From NCBI GenBank assembly GCA_024697065.1, contig JAILGE010000031.1, forward strand, positions 124,001 to 188,000: a stretch of DNA of 64,000 nucleotides, given 5' to 3'. Position numbers and translations under genes: made by a program. Below are positions 8,012 to 16,256 of this stretch, one piece after another; the first letter of the stretch is position 1, and every line of letters begins with the position of its first letter. The DNA comes from Lachnospiraceae bacterium. GTDB lineage: Bacteria > Bacillota > Clostridia > Lachnospirales > Lachnospiraceae. The notes below the pieces were generated by a model. It worked only from the letters and a program-made list of their open reading frames with translations, had not been told where the DNA came from and made no database searches.

Positions 8012-9583
8012 ATGAAAAGAAATTGTTCTACGAAGTCAGGCAGAGCATTTGCTCTTGTTCTGGCAGCAGGTGCGTCAGCTGCAGTTCTCGGCGGATGCGG
8101 AGCAACAACGGAGTCTATCGTTGATAAGATGTTCGACGAGAAGATTGAGTCATCCGCTAATGAGATGACTTATGATCTGGGTGTTAAGCTTAACAGCGAA
8201 GGCATGTCAATGGAATTTGGCGTCAACGGTGATGGAGAGTACGAATTCGCTAAAGATGGTGACGATACGACACTCCACATGATAATGGATGCAAAGCTTA
8301 CGGTTCCCGAGATGTTCGCTTCATTCTTAGATGATACTTCTGTTTCTGCTGAAATCTATGGTGAGAGTACAGAAGACGAGAGCACCATATACTTAAGCAC
8401 GGATGATGGTGATACATGGAGTATGACAACTCAGGAAGTTGAGGAGTCATTAGATGAGGAAACTCAGGAAGAACTCATCAATGCATACAAGAAGGTACTC
8501 AGCGAGGCTGAACTTCAGAAGAAGCTTGAAGATGTTGATGGTGAGAAGTGCTATGTTCTGAAGCTCAATACAACCGGTGATAAGTTCTCTGAGGTTTACG
8601 ATATCGTATTTGATGCTGTTAATGAAGAATCCGATGAGTCTATTGATGATATGCTTGAAGAAGCTGACATGAGCAGAGATGATCTTTATGACCTTATGGA
8701 GTATGTAAAGCTTGATATCACAATGTATGCTTCCAAGAAGACAGGACAGTGTGTACGTTGCGATGTTGACGCTTCAGAGACTGACCTTGGGGCTCTTGTA
8801 TCCGAGGCGTTTGAGATGAGCGGTACAGATATCGACGACATGCCTTTTGACCCTGCAGATTTTGAATTCACTGCATTTTCATTCAGCATGACTTCAAAAG
8901 ATATCAACAATACAGAAGTTGAGATCCCCGATGATGTTAAGGATGAGGCTGAGGAAAGCGGATTCGGAGGTGTAGATATTGGCGGTGATGTTCCCATGCC
9001 CGACACACCCGACGAACCTGAAGAACCTGATGAACCCGCTGATCCTGATGTGCCTGTTATAGATGAACCCGCTGATCCCGATGATCTTTCAAGCTACAAT
9101 GGATTAAATTCGGACGGTTCATATACATTCCCGTATAATGATAGTAATGATTTTATTACTGTTCTGCCTTACGGAGATTATGCAGTTGATGAGAGTATGT
9201 CCGATGGTTACAGCGCATACTTCTATGATGATGACTCGAATTTCTACTATGTACAGGATTACTGTGACTATGCTATTGAGCAGTTTATCCTTACAGGCAG
9301 TGATGATATCAGCGATAGTTATGAGAATTTTGTATGTGACTATGATACAGTAGACGGACTTTCTGTAAACGGACAGCCTGTTTATGTTGTAGATGCAAGC
9401 TACACATATGTATGGAGTGACGGAGACAAGACAGATTCAACATACAAGGCTATTCTTATTCCTTACCATGATGATGACTGGGATGAGGATACATTCTTAC
9501 AGATCTCTCTTGACAGCTTTGAAGATTCAGAGAATCTTACACTTGAAGATATGGCTGCTATTGCCAATGCTATCATTGGATAA
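8012..9583 (+). CDS. Large acidic lipoprotein of unknown function
   Basis: A 523-residue exported protein starting at an ATG nine bases after GGGAGG. The signal peptide ends in the lipobox LGGC with lipidated Cys29. Residues about 45-310 are a strongly acidic, beta-rich domain (EMTYDLGVKLNSEGMSMEFG) recalling LppX/LolA-like folds seen in Firmicute lipoproteins, although I cannot confirm that. Residues about 325-360 form a Pro/Asp/Glu repeat linker (PDEPEEPDEPADPDVP), and a second domain of about 160 residues follows (YTFPYNDSNDFITVLPYGDY). The layout suggests a surface-anchored protein with two domains on a wall-spanning stalk. It ends at a terminator shared with the convergent gene. Confidence 0.8.
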   Translation: MKRNCSTKSGRAFALVLAAGASAAVLGGCGATTESIVDKMFDEKIESSANEMTYDLGVKLNSEGMSMEFGVNGDGEYEFAKDGDDTTLHMIMDAKLTVPEMFASFLDDTSVSAEIYGESTEDESTIYLSTDDGDTWSMTTQEVEESLDEETQEELINAYKKVLSEAELQKKLEDVDGEKCYVLKLNTTGDKFSEVYDIVFDAVNEESDESIDDMLEEADMSRDDLYDLMEYVKLDITMYASKKTGQCVRCDVDASETDLGALVSEAFEMSGTDIDDMPFDPADFEFTAFSFSMTSKDINNTEVEIPDDVKDEAEESGFGGVDIGGDVPMPDTPDEPEEPDEPADPDVPVIDEPADPDDLSSYNGLNSDGSYTFPYNDSNDFITVLPYGDYAVDESMSDGYSAYFYDDDSNFYYVQDYCDYAIEQFILTGSDDISDSYENFVCDYDTVDGLSVNGQPVYVVDASYTYVWSDGDKTDSTYKAILIPYHDDDWDEDTFLQISLDSFEDSENLTLEDMAAIANAIIG

Positions 9584-9603
9584 GTGACAGAGATTAAACA
9601 GAT

Positions 9604-9637
9604 AAAAAAACCTTCCGCTGCGGCGGAAGGTTTTTTT
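9604..9637. terminator. Bidirectional intrinsic terminator
   Basis: CCTTCCGC (9611-9618), loop TGCG, GCGGAAGG (9623-9630), flanked by seven A on one side and seven T on the other, so it can end transcripts from both convergent genes. Confidence 0.93.
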
Positions 9638-9672
9638 ATGATCATCAGTTTGTTTTTGCAATGAACTATTGC

Positions 9673-10401
9673 TTAAACGGTTGTATTATAGGAAGATCCA
9701 CGGACTTTTCCGTAGGTGGCAGCATTGGTATATGAATTTGCGGAAGTGTCGCCGGTAAGTGCGAGAGAGTAGATCTGTTCGGCTTTGTATTCTACTTTGC
9801 CGGCCCAGGATGAAGATCCCTTGAACAGATCGTTTAATGTATCTTCGTCGGCTTTCATGAATTTATCCTTATCCAATGTAAGCTTTCCGTCCGAACCTGC
9901 TGATATACCTGCGGAAGCGAGGAGATTTGAACTTTCGTCGGTGATATTCTCCATCCACTTTGTTTTCTGGGCGACATTATCATAGATAGAATCTTCGCCA
10001 TGTTCAACGAGGCTGTTATATTTCTTTATAAAATCTTCGATCTTATCTACATTTTTTTCGCGATCCGTTTCCGCAAGAGAAAGGTCCGAAAGTTTATTGA
10101 ATGAACCTACCACGTCACCTGCAGCATCTGCGGTACGCTCAATTTTAGCGGTTGCTTTTTTAATATCCTCTTCAGTTGCCTGGGGCTTTGTATTGAAGTA
10201 TTTATTCATCACTTTACGATAGGTGCCGTTTTTCAGAGCACTGTAAGTACTGAGATCAAAACCGACGGAAGGGACTCCGTTATTATTGCCGGCAGATCCG
10301 AAAAAGGCAGAGACATCGTTGGCTGATGACTTGTTATCTGTATTGTTTAAGGATGAAAACAGTGTTGATATGTTGGAAGAACCTGAAACATTTATCGGCA
10401 T
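9673..10401 (-). CDS. Short FliD C-terminus-like protein
   Basis: A 242-residue protein. AAGGAG is eight bases before the ATG at 10401 (MPINVSGSSNIS); the longer open frame upstream has no support. The N-terminus is low-complexity, rich in Ser and Asn. The C-terminal half resembles the last domain of the flagellar cap protein FliD: an IEDFIKKYNSLVEHG helix, then SAGSDGKLTLDKDKFMKADE and LNDLFKG, matching the pattern where a new strand is followed by a helix ending in LF. It is far shorter than true FliD and lacks the D2/D3 domains, so it may be a cap-like or secreted coiled-coil protein. No flagellar genes are adjacent. Family assignment is from pattern only. Confidence 0.6.
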   Translation of the reverse strand: MPINVSGSSNISTLFSSLNNTDNKSSANDVSAFFGSAGNNNGVPSVGFDLSTYSALKNGTYRKVMNKYFNTKPQATEEDIKKATAKIERTADAAGDVVGSFNKLSDLSLAETDREKNVDKIEDFIKKYNSLVEHGEDSIYDNVAQKTKWMENITDESSNLLASAGISAGSDGKLTLDKDKFMKADEDTLNDLFKGSSSWAGKVEYKAEQIYSLALTGDTSANSYTNAATYGKVRGSSYNTTV

Positions 10402-10564
10402 ATTCATCACTCCTTTGAAATCTGAACAGGCATCCTTGCCCGTGACCCATATATACACTTTCATTTTATCATCCGTGAATTGTACGGACAATCGTTAAAA
10501 CTGCATATTTTGCAATGCAATAAATGTGCGCTTTTAACTGCTGATATATAAATTGTTCCTCGGA

Positions 10565-10575
10565 TATGCTATAAT
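10565..10575 (+). promoter_or_regulatory. Extended -10 promoter of the DUF5717 operon, probably leaderless
   Basis: TATGCTATAAT, identical to the rsuA box, lies nine bases before the ATG at 10585, with no Shine-Dalgarno between. No good -35 is visible, as is common for extended -10 promoters. Confidence 0.68.
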
Positions 10576-10584
10576 CTGTACGGT

Positions 10585-13500
10585 ATGAAAGAGACTGTCG
10601 AAAGAATACTTGATGAGGAATATGACTTCGGAAAAGAGGTTAAGCCTCTTTCTTTTTCGTGCGACGTTATCCGTTGTGAGATGCAGGCGGGGCGCGAACA
10701 GTATGGTGCTTTTTACATATTGGGCGACTCACAGGCCGAAGGCAGGATATATGTCTCGGATCTGAGATTTGAGTGCGATGCGGATTCTTTTGAAGGCTCC
10801 AGTACGGAAATCCCGTATAAGGTCTCGTCCTATGGATTAAAGCCCGGAGATAAGAGAACGGGATTCATAAGTATCATTTCCAACAGGGGAGAGTATGAGC
10901 TTCCCTTTGAGATCACGGTTCAAAGCGAGATGCCCATGAGTTCCATGGGTGAGATCCGCAACCTGTTTCATTTCGCCAATCTGGCAAAGGAAGAGTGGAA
11001 TGAAGCGGTATCATTATTTTATTCACATTCATTCGTAAATATACTTGAAGATACTGATGCACAGTTTATGACTGCATACAGGGCGCTTTCCGCATACAGA
11101 GGGAGCGAACAGAATATGGAGCAGTTTCTTCAGGTTGCCAGGAAAAAGACCGCTCCATCCTACAGCGTTGATGTGGACAAGGTGGAGACAGATCTCCCGG
11201 AGGCGGACGAGCTGCGTGAGATAGTCCTCAGGATGAGTGGCTGGGGATATGTATCGGTTAAGGTTATGGCAGAAGGAGACTTCCTTACTGTCGATACCGA
11301 CAGGCTTACTGCGGCTGATCTTGTTGATGGTGAGCTGAAAGTCGGTTATACCATCGAGAGAGAGATGCTTCACAGAGGAAAGAATGAGGGAAGGCTCTTT
11401 TTCTCCTGGGAAGGCGGATATATTGAAATACCCGTTATAGTAAATGCTTACAGATCAAAACCCGATGAGTCGGATCGCAGGCTTGCGGTTAAACTTACGG
11501 AACTGTATATGGAATACCGGACAGGCAGAGTAAGTCGTGCGGATTTTTGCAGACAGTGTACTCCGCTTATTTCCGACGGCCTGAAAGACGATCCCGAGAG
11601 AGAAGATCTGAGACTCTATCAGCTTCATGTTTTGATCCTTGAAAAAAGAAATGAAGAGGCGGGAAGACTCATTGAGACAATGAGTTTCATGATGGAGAGA
11701 GAAGATATTTTGCCGGAGATAAGGGCTTATTTCCTGTATCTTAAGAGCCTGTATGCTACCGATCCGATATTGGAAGAGGCTCTTTCGGATGAGGTAAAAA
11801 ATCTTTTCAAGCGCAACAGTGATAACTGGAGACTGGCATGGATCTGTCTCTTTATGCGTGATGAGTACAGAGAAAGTGAAAGAAAGCGTGACGAACTTAT
11901 CAGAGAGCAGTTTGATATGGGATGCAGAAGCCCCCTGCTCTTACTTGAGGGCGTACATATACTTATCAAAGATCCGAAACGTATGAATGAGCTTGGTGAT
12001 TACGAGCTTACATTAATGCGTTTTGCTCTCCGTTGGAATATAACCACATCCGCCGTAAGAGAGAGATTTGCATTTCTTTGTGATGACGTGCATATCTTTA
12101 ACGATCAGCTCTTTGCGATGCTGACCGAATGTTATGATCTGGGAGCGAGCAGAGAGATCCTTACTTCCATAGTCACACATTTAATGAGAGGCAATTGCAT
12201 AGGGACGCAGTTCTTTAAATGGTATTCTGCGGCTGTAGAAGAAGAGATCAGAATGGCAAGACTGTATGAGTATTACATGATGTCTGCCGATCGAAGCGAG
12301 GACATACGGCTTCCCAGGATAGTCCTTATGTATTTTGCATATCGTTCCGGACTTGATACTCCGACAAGTGCATATCTTTATGCAAATGTCTGCAGACACA
12401 AGGATGAATATGATGATGTATATGAACAGTTCGAGCCTGCTATCAAAGAGTTTGCGGAAGAACAGTTGAAGAACCGGGCTCTGGATGAGAATCTCGCATA
12501 TCTTTACGGCAAACTTTTAAAGCCCTATGAGATGGGCGATGAATTTGCCGCAGCATATACGGAGCTGCTTTTTACGGAGCGCTTTATCGTTACCAGACCC
12601 GATACCGAGAGCGTGGTGCTTGTTTATGACCATCTCAAGGAAGAATTCATTTATCCTCTTTTTATGGGGGAGGCACTGATCCCGGTATTCGGAAGCAATG
12701 TGACGGTTTGGCTTGAAGATTCAGAGGGCTGCAGATATGTGGCTGAAGGATTTATTGAGAGAAAGAAGATCTTAAATGCCAGATTTAAACCGGAATATCT
12801 GGATAAGGTTGAGATCCCGGAGCTGGGATGCGTTTTGTATTCTTCGGAACTGGGGGACGATCAGGTTAAGATCGCTGCTGAAAATGAATCGCTGCTTTCA
12901 TGGCTTTCGGCTCAGGATGTGGTAACGCCGGATTATTCCAGACGTATCATGCTGGGACTTGCGGAATATTATTTCGATTCGGATATAATAGCGCCTCTGG
13001 ATGCATTGATGGAGCGCTTCGAGCCTGTTAATCTGACGCCTCAGGAAAGAGAGATATGCTTAAGGATCATGGTGGCCAGAGGCATGTATGATGAGGCCTT
13101 TTCATGGGTATGCGGCTGCGGGACCGAAGGGATCGATTACAAGATACTTTTAAGACTCTGTGACAGACTTTTAGTTCATAATGATTATGCATATGATCAA
13201 AAGCTGCTTGATCTGTGCAGCTGGATAATCAGAGAAGGCAAGTATGATGAGGAAACACTGGATTATCTTTTGCGTTATGCCAACGGAACTTTGAGGGAAC
13301 TCAAGGATCTGTGGCGTGCGGCGGATTCATTTGGGATGAATGTTCAGGGATTGATGGGGAAGATGATCCTACAGATACTCTATACGGGCATGGACATGAA
13401 GGAGAAAAATGATATCTTTCTCCAGTATATCAAGGGAACGACAGATACATCACTTGAGAAAGCCTTTATCACCAGGCTTTCCTTTGACTACATGTTCAGG

Positions 13501-14145
13501 AAGGATGATGTGGACACGGCCGTATTTGAAAGAGTGGCTTATCTGTACCGGAATTCCGAAGAGCTGACACATTTTGCGATCCTTGCATTTTTAAAGTATG
13601 CATCATTGCAGGAACAGGCCGACAGACTTGACGCGCAGCTTAAGGATGCTGCATTGTATTTCATCGGACGGATGTGGGATGAAGGTATCTTCCTGCCCTG
13701 CTTTTTGGAATTCGGCAAGTATGAACCGAGGTTTAAAGTTCTTTCCGGACAGCGTTTCATTGAATATATGGGAAAGCCGGAAAGCCATGTCGTATTGCAC
13801 TATGCCGCAAGCAAAGAGGGCAGCAGGGATGAGTACCGAAAAGAAGAGATGCAGCATGTTTACGGCGGTATTTACATAAAGGCATTTATCATTTTCTACG
13901 GTGAGAAGATAAATTATTACATTACAGAAGAAAACGGAAGACAGGAGAAGTTAACCCAGGCGAGCGTCCTTGAGGCTACGGAAACAGACCGGGATATGCC
14001 GGGCAGCAGGTTCTCCATGATCAATAATATCGCCATAAGCAGAGCTTTGAATGATGAGAAGACATTTAATAAAGCTTTGGCTGATTACGAGAAGATGTGT
14101 GCCATAACGGACAGACTGTTTGTTCCGTATGGTCAGGGACAATAA
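10585..14145 (+). CDS. Giant DUF5717-family protein
   Basis: A 1186-residue protein, no signal peptide and no membrane helix, so probably cytoplasmic. I recognise it as the Lachnospiraceae DUF5717 family, whose function is unknown. The N-terminus carries two beta-sandwich-like modules (about 20-115 and about 195-290) that end in similar phrases, FISIISNRGEYELPFEI and LFFSWEGGYIEIPVIV, separated by a helical stretch. Residues about 295-1030 are mostly paired helices like TPR/HEAT repeats, interrupted at about 690-770 by a beta-rich insert (RPDTESVVLVYDH to WLEDSEGCRYV). The C-terminal 150 residues are again beta-rich. This reads as a large scaffold. It is first in a four-gene operon and its stop is one base from the next start. 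The ATG at 10585 lacks a Shine-Dalgarno and follows an extended -10 box. Confidence 0.85.
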   Translation: MKETVERILDEEYDFGKEVKPLSFSCDVIRCEMQAGREQYGAFYILGDSQAEGRIYVSDLRFECDADSFEGSSTEIPYKVSSYGLKPGDKRTGFISIISNRGEYELPFEITVQSEMPMSSMGEIRNLFHFANLAKEEWNEAVSLFYSHSFVNILEDTDAQFMTAYRALSAYRGSEQNMEQFLQVARKKTAPSYSVDVDKVETDLPEADELREIVLRMSGWGYVSVKVMAEGDFLTVDTDRLTAADLVDGELKVGYTIEREMLHRGKNEGRLFFSWEGGYIEIPVIVNAYRSKPDESDRRLAVKLTELYMEYRTGRVSRADFCRQCTPLISDGLKDDPEREDLRLYQLHVLILEKRNEEAGRLIETMSFMMEREDILPEIRAYFLYLKSLYATDPILEEALSDEVKNLFKRNSDNWRLAWICLFMRDEYRESERKRDELIREQFDMGCRSPLLLLEGVHILIKDPKRMNELGDYELTLMRFALRWNITTSAVRERFAFLCDDVHIFNDQLFAMLTECYDLGASREILTSIVTHLMRGNCIGTQFFKWYSAAVEEEIRMARLYEYYMMSADRSEDIRLPRIVLMYFAYRSGLDTPTSAYLYANVCRHKDEYDDVYEQFEPAIKEFAEEQLKNRALDENLAYLYGKLLKPYEMGDEFAAAYTELLFTERFIVTRPDTESVVLVYDHLKEEFIYPLFMGEALIPVFGSNVTVWLEDSEGCRYVAEGFIERKKILNARFKPEYLDKVEIPELGCVLYSSELGDDQVKIAAENESLLSWLSAQDVVTPDYSRRIMLGLAEYYFDSDIIAPLDALMERFEPVNLTPQEREICLRIMVARGMYDEAFSWVCGCGTEGIDYKILLRLCDRLLVHNDYAYDQKLLDLCSWIIREGKYDEETLDYLLRYANGTLRELKDLWRAADSFGMNVQGLMGKMILQILYTGMDMKEKNDIFLQYIKGTTDTSLEKAFITRLSFDYMFRKDDVDTAVFERVAYLYRNSEELTHFAILAFLKYASLQEQADRLDAQLKDAALYFIGRMWDEGIFLPCFLEFGKYEPRFKVLSGQRFIEYMGKPESHVVLHYAASKEGSRDEYRKEEMQHVYGGIYIKAFIIFYGEKINYYITEENGRQEKLTQASVLEATETDRDMPGSRFSMINNIAISRALNDEKTFNKALADYEKMCAITDRLFVPYGQGQ

Positions 14146-14146
14146 A

Positions 14147-15457
14147 ATGGCAGATGTTTTAAGAAGAGCATTTGAAAAAAAATCCACAGAGAAAACCGTT
14201 GTCGGTATAGATCTTACAGATGAATTTTCACAGGTAAGCTATGGCGGATTAAACGGTGAACTGGAAACACTGAGCCTCTCCGCAACGGAGGAGAAGCTTT
14301 GTATCCCCACACTTCTTGCAAAGAAGCATGGAGAGAATTTATGGCTGTTCGGTGAGGAAGCGTATGAGGCTTATGAAGAGGGAAAGGCCGTACTGATAGA
14401 CAGACTGCTTGAGAGAGCCCGTGCTAAGGCTCCCGTGGAAGTGGAAATGCTTGACTATGATCCTATAGATCTTCTTGCGCTTTTCATTAAGAAATGCCTG
14501 TCCAGGCTTTCGGAGGTGACACCCTTAGAGCGCGTGATCTCCGTTACGGTAACGGTAGATGATCCGGATACCTCTGCCATTGAGGCCCTGGATGCGGCCG
14601 TGGATGTTTTGAGGATCAAGAGGGAGCAGGTGTTTTTCCTGAGCCATGCTGAAAGCGCATATCATTATATGCTTCATCAGGATAAGTCTCTGAGAACAGG
14701 GGATATGCTCATATGTGATCTGCGTCCGCGCGGATTGCATACTATGCTCATGGCTAAAAATATACGTACATATCCTGTGGTGGTTATAGCCGGAGAAAAG
14801 GATCATCCCGAATTTCTTCCGGAGGAATTTACTGACGGGAAACAGGCTGAGACGAAGAAAGAAGCCAAGGATAAAGCCTTTGGAAATATCACCGGTACAG
14901 TGATGGGTGACCGTAATGTATCTGTTGTCTATCTTTTGGGCGAAGGCTTCGGCGGGGCGTGGTTTCCGGAGACATTAAAGAATCTCTGCAGACGGTCGCG
15001 TGTGTTTATGGGTAACAACCTCTACAGCAAGGGTGCCTGTTACGGTGCAAGAGAGCGGATAGAGGCGACCAATGAAGAAAAGGGATTTGTTTTCCTCGGC
15101 AAGAATAAGCTTAAAGCCAATCTGGGAATGAATATAGTAAGGGAAGGCGAGAATGCCTACATGGCACTGTTAGATGCCGGAAAGAACTGGTATGACAGCG
15201 GAAAAGAATGTGACCTGATCCTCGAGAATGATGATCCGGTTGAGATAGTTGTCACACCGTTAAACGGCAAAAATATACGTAATGTCAGGATACAGCTGAG
15301 CGGGTGCCCTGTACGTCCGCCGCGGACCACAAGGATACATCTGGAAATCAGGATGATTTCAGAGGAAGTGGTCAGGGTATGTATTGCGGATCTTGGTTTC
15401 GGAGAGTTATATCCTTCCTCCGGACTGGTATGGGAAAGTGAATTTTCAATAGCCTGA
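14147..15457 (+). CDS. Degenerate Hsp70/actin-fold protein (DUF5716 type)
   Basis: A 436-residue protein with the Hsp70 nucleotide-domain order. GIDLTDEFSQVSY (20-32) replaces the phosphate-1 loop, IPTLL and FGEEAYEAY follow as in DnaK, HAESAYHYML corresponds to EPTAAALAY, CDLRPRGLHTML corresponds to the phosphate-2 loop DLGGGTFD, and LLGEGFGGAWFPETL with KGACYGA corresponds to the adenosine loop. Key glycines and threonines of both phosphate loops are changed, so ATP hydrolysis is doubtful. The last 120 residues look like a shortened beta-type substrate domain. The ATG at 14147 starts one base after the upstream stop, behind CAGGGA; an in-frame start 27 bases earlier is less likely. It is the likely partner of the DUF5717 scaffold. 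Confidence 0.85.
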   Translation: MADVLRRAFEKKSTEKTVVGIDLTDEFSQVSYGGLNGELETLSLSATEEKLCIPTLLAKKHGENLWLFGEEAYEAYEEGKAVLIDRLLERARAKAPVEVEMLDYDPIDLLALFIKKCLSRLSEVTPLERVISVTVTVDDPDTSAIEALDAAVDVLRIKREQVFFLSHAESAYHYMLHQDKSLRTGDMLICDLRPRGLHTMLMAKNIRTYPVVVIAGEKDHPEFLPEEFTDGKQAETKKEAKDKAFGNITGTVMGDRNVSVVYLLGEGFGGAWFPETLKNLCRRSRVFMGNNLYSKGACYGARERIEATNEEKGFVFLGKNKLKANLGMNIVREGENAYMALLDAGKNWYDSGKECDLILENDDPVEIVVTPLNGKNIRNVRIQLSGCPVRPPRTTRIHLEIRMISEEVVRVCIADLGFGELYPSSGLVWESEFSIA

Positions 15458-15469
15458 TCGGGAGAAAAA

Positions 15470-16246
15470 GTGGGTAAGATATATCAATGCGTGGGACGGT
15501 ATGCAGGAACACCGTTCATAGTAAAAAATACATATATCAGACTTTACAGCATTGAAGAGCTTTGCTTCTACATCAGTCATAATGCGGAGCTTATCGATGA
15601 AGACTTTGCTACCAAAGAACTGATAGAGTGGATCACGGATGAATGCTGTCTGCCGGAGCTTGCAAATAAGCTCAAGCTCGTGCTGAAACAAAGCATCAGA
15701 TCCGAAGCTTTTGCGGAGGTGATTCTTTCATATTGTCATTATGCAAGTGAAAGCGAGATCAAAGAGACCGCTGCGGTTATAAAGGCGGGACACAGCTTTG
15801 ATATCACCAGGCGTGAAGAGATACGTGCGGATTATTTTATAAAGAGCGGACGTTATGCACTTGCTTTTAAAACCTGCGAGCAGTTGCTTGGAGATCCTTC
15901 CAATTCGGAAAATGTCAACCTTATGACGAAGGTGCATTATAACCTTGGAGTGATATATGCAAAGCTGTTTTTCTTTAAGGAAGCTGCGGAGCAGTTCAGA
16001 CTCGCGTATGATATGTCGGGAGACAAGGAAGCACAGTTTTCATACCTTGCAGCCATGAGACTTAGCCTGGGAGAAATGGAGTATCTTAAGTTTGCGGGAG
16101 AGTTGTCGTCGGATGAATTTACCGAAGCGGGACGTGTTGAAAAGGCTCTTGCTTCTTATGGAAATGTTGATATAAATACTGCGTCGGGGAATTCCAGACG
16201 GGAAGAATATATCAAGGATGAGTTCAGAAGCTTTATGACGGAGTGA
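15470..16246 (+). CDS. Helical-repeat (TPR-like) protein of the DUF5717 operon
   Basis: A 258-residue soluble protein starting at GTG 15470 behind GGGAGA. The N-terminal 45 residues are mixed (MGKIYQCVGRYAGTPF), followed by helix pairs. Residues about 135-230 fit TPR repeats well: YFIKSGRYALAFKTCEQLL, then KVHYNLGVIYAKLFFFKEAA with EQFRLAYDMSGD. TPR proteins usually bind protein termini, often of Hsp70/Hsp90 partners, which fits the Hsp70-like gene 12 bases upstream. I do not recognise a named family. The C-terminus is polar. It is third in the operon, with 10 bases to the next gene. Confidence 0.75.
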   Translation: MGKIYQCVGRYAGTPFIVKNTYIRLYSIEELCFYISHNAELIDEDFATKELIEWITDECCLPELANKLKLVLKQSIRSEAFAEVILSYCHYASESEIKETAAVIKAGHSFDITRREEIRADYFIKSGRYALAFKTCEQLLGDPSNSENVNLMTKVHYNLGVIYAKLFFFKEAAEQFRLAYDMSGDKEAQFSYLAAMRLSLGEMEYLKFAGELSSDEFTEAGRVEKALASYGNVDINTASGNSRREEYIKDEFRSFMTE

Positions 16247-16256
16247 GGAACAGGTA

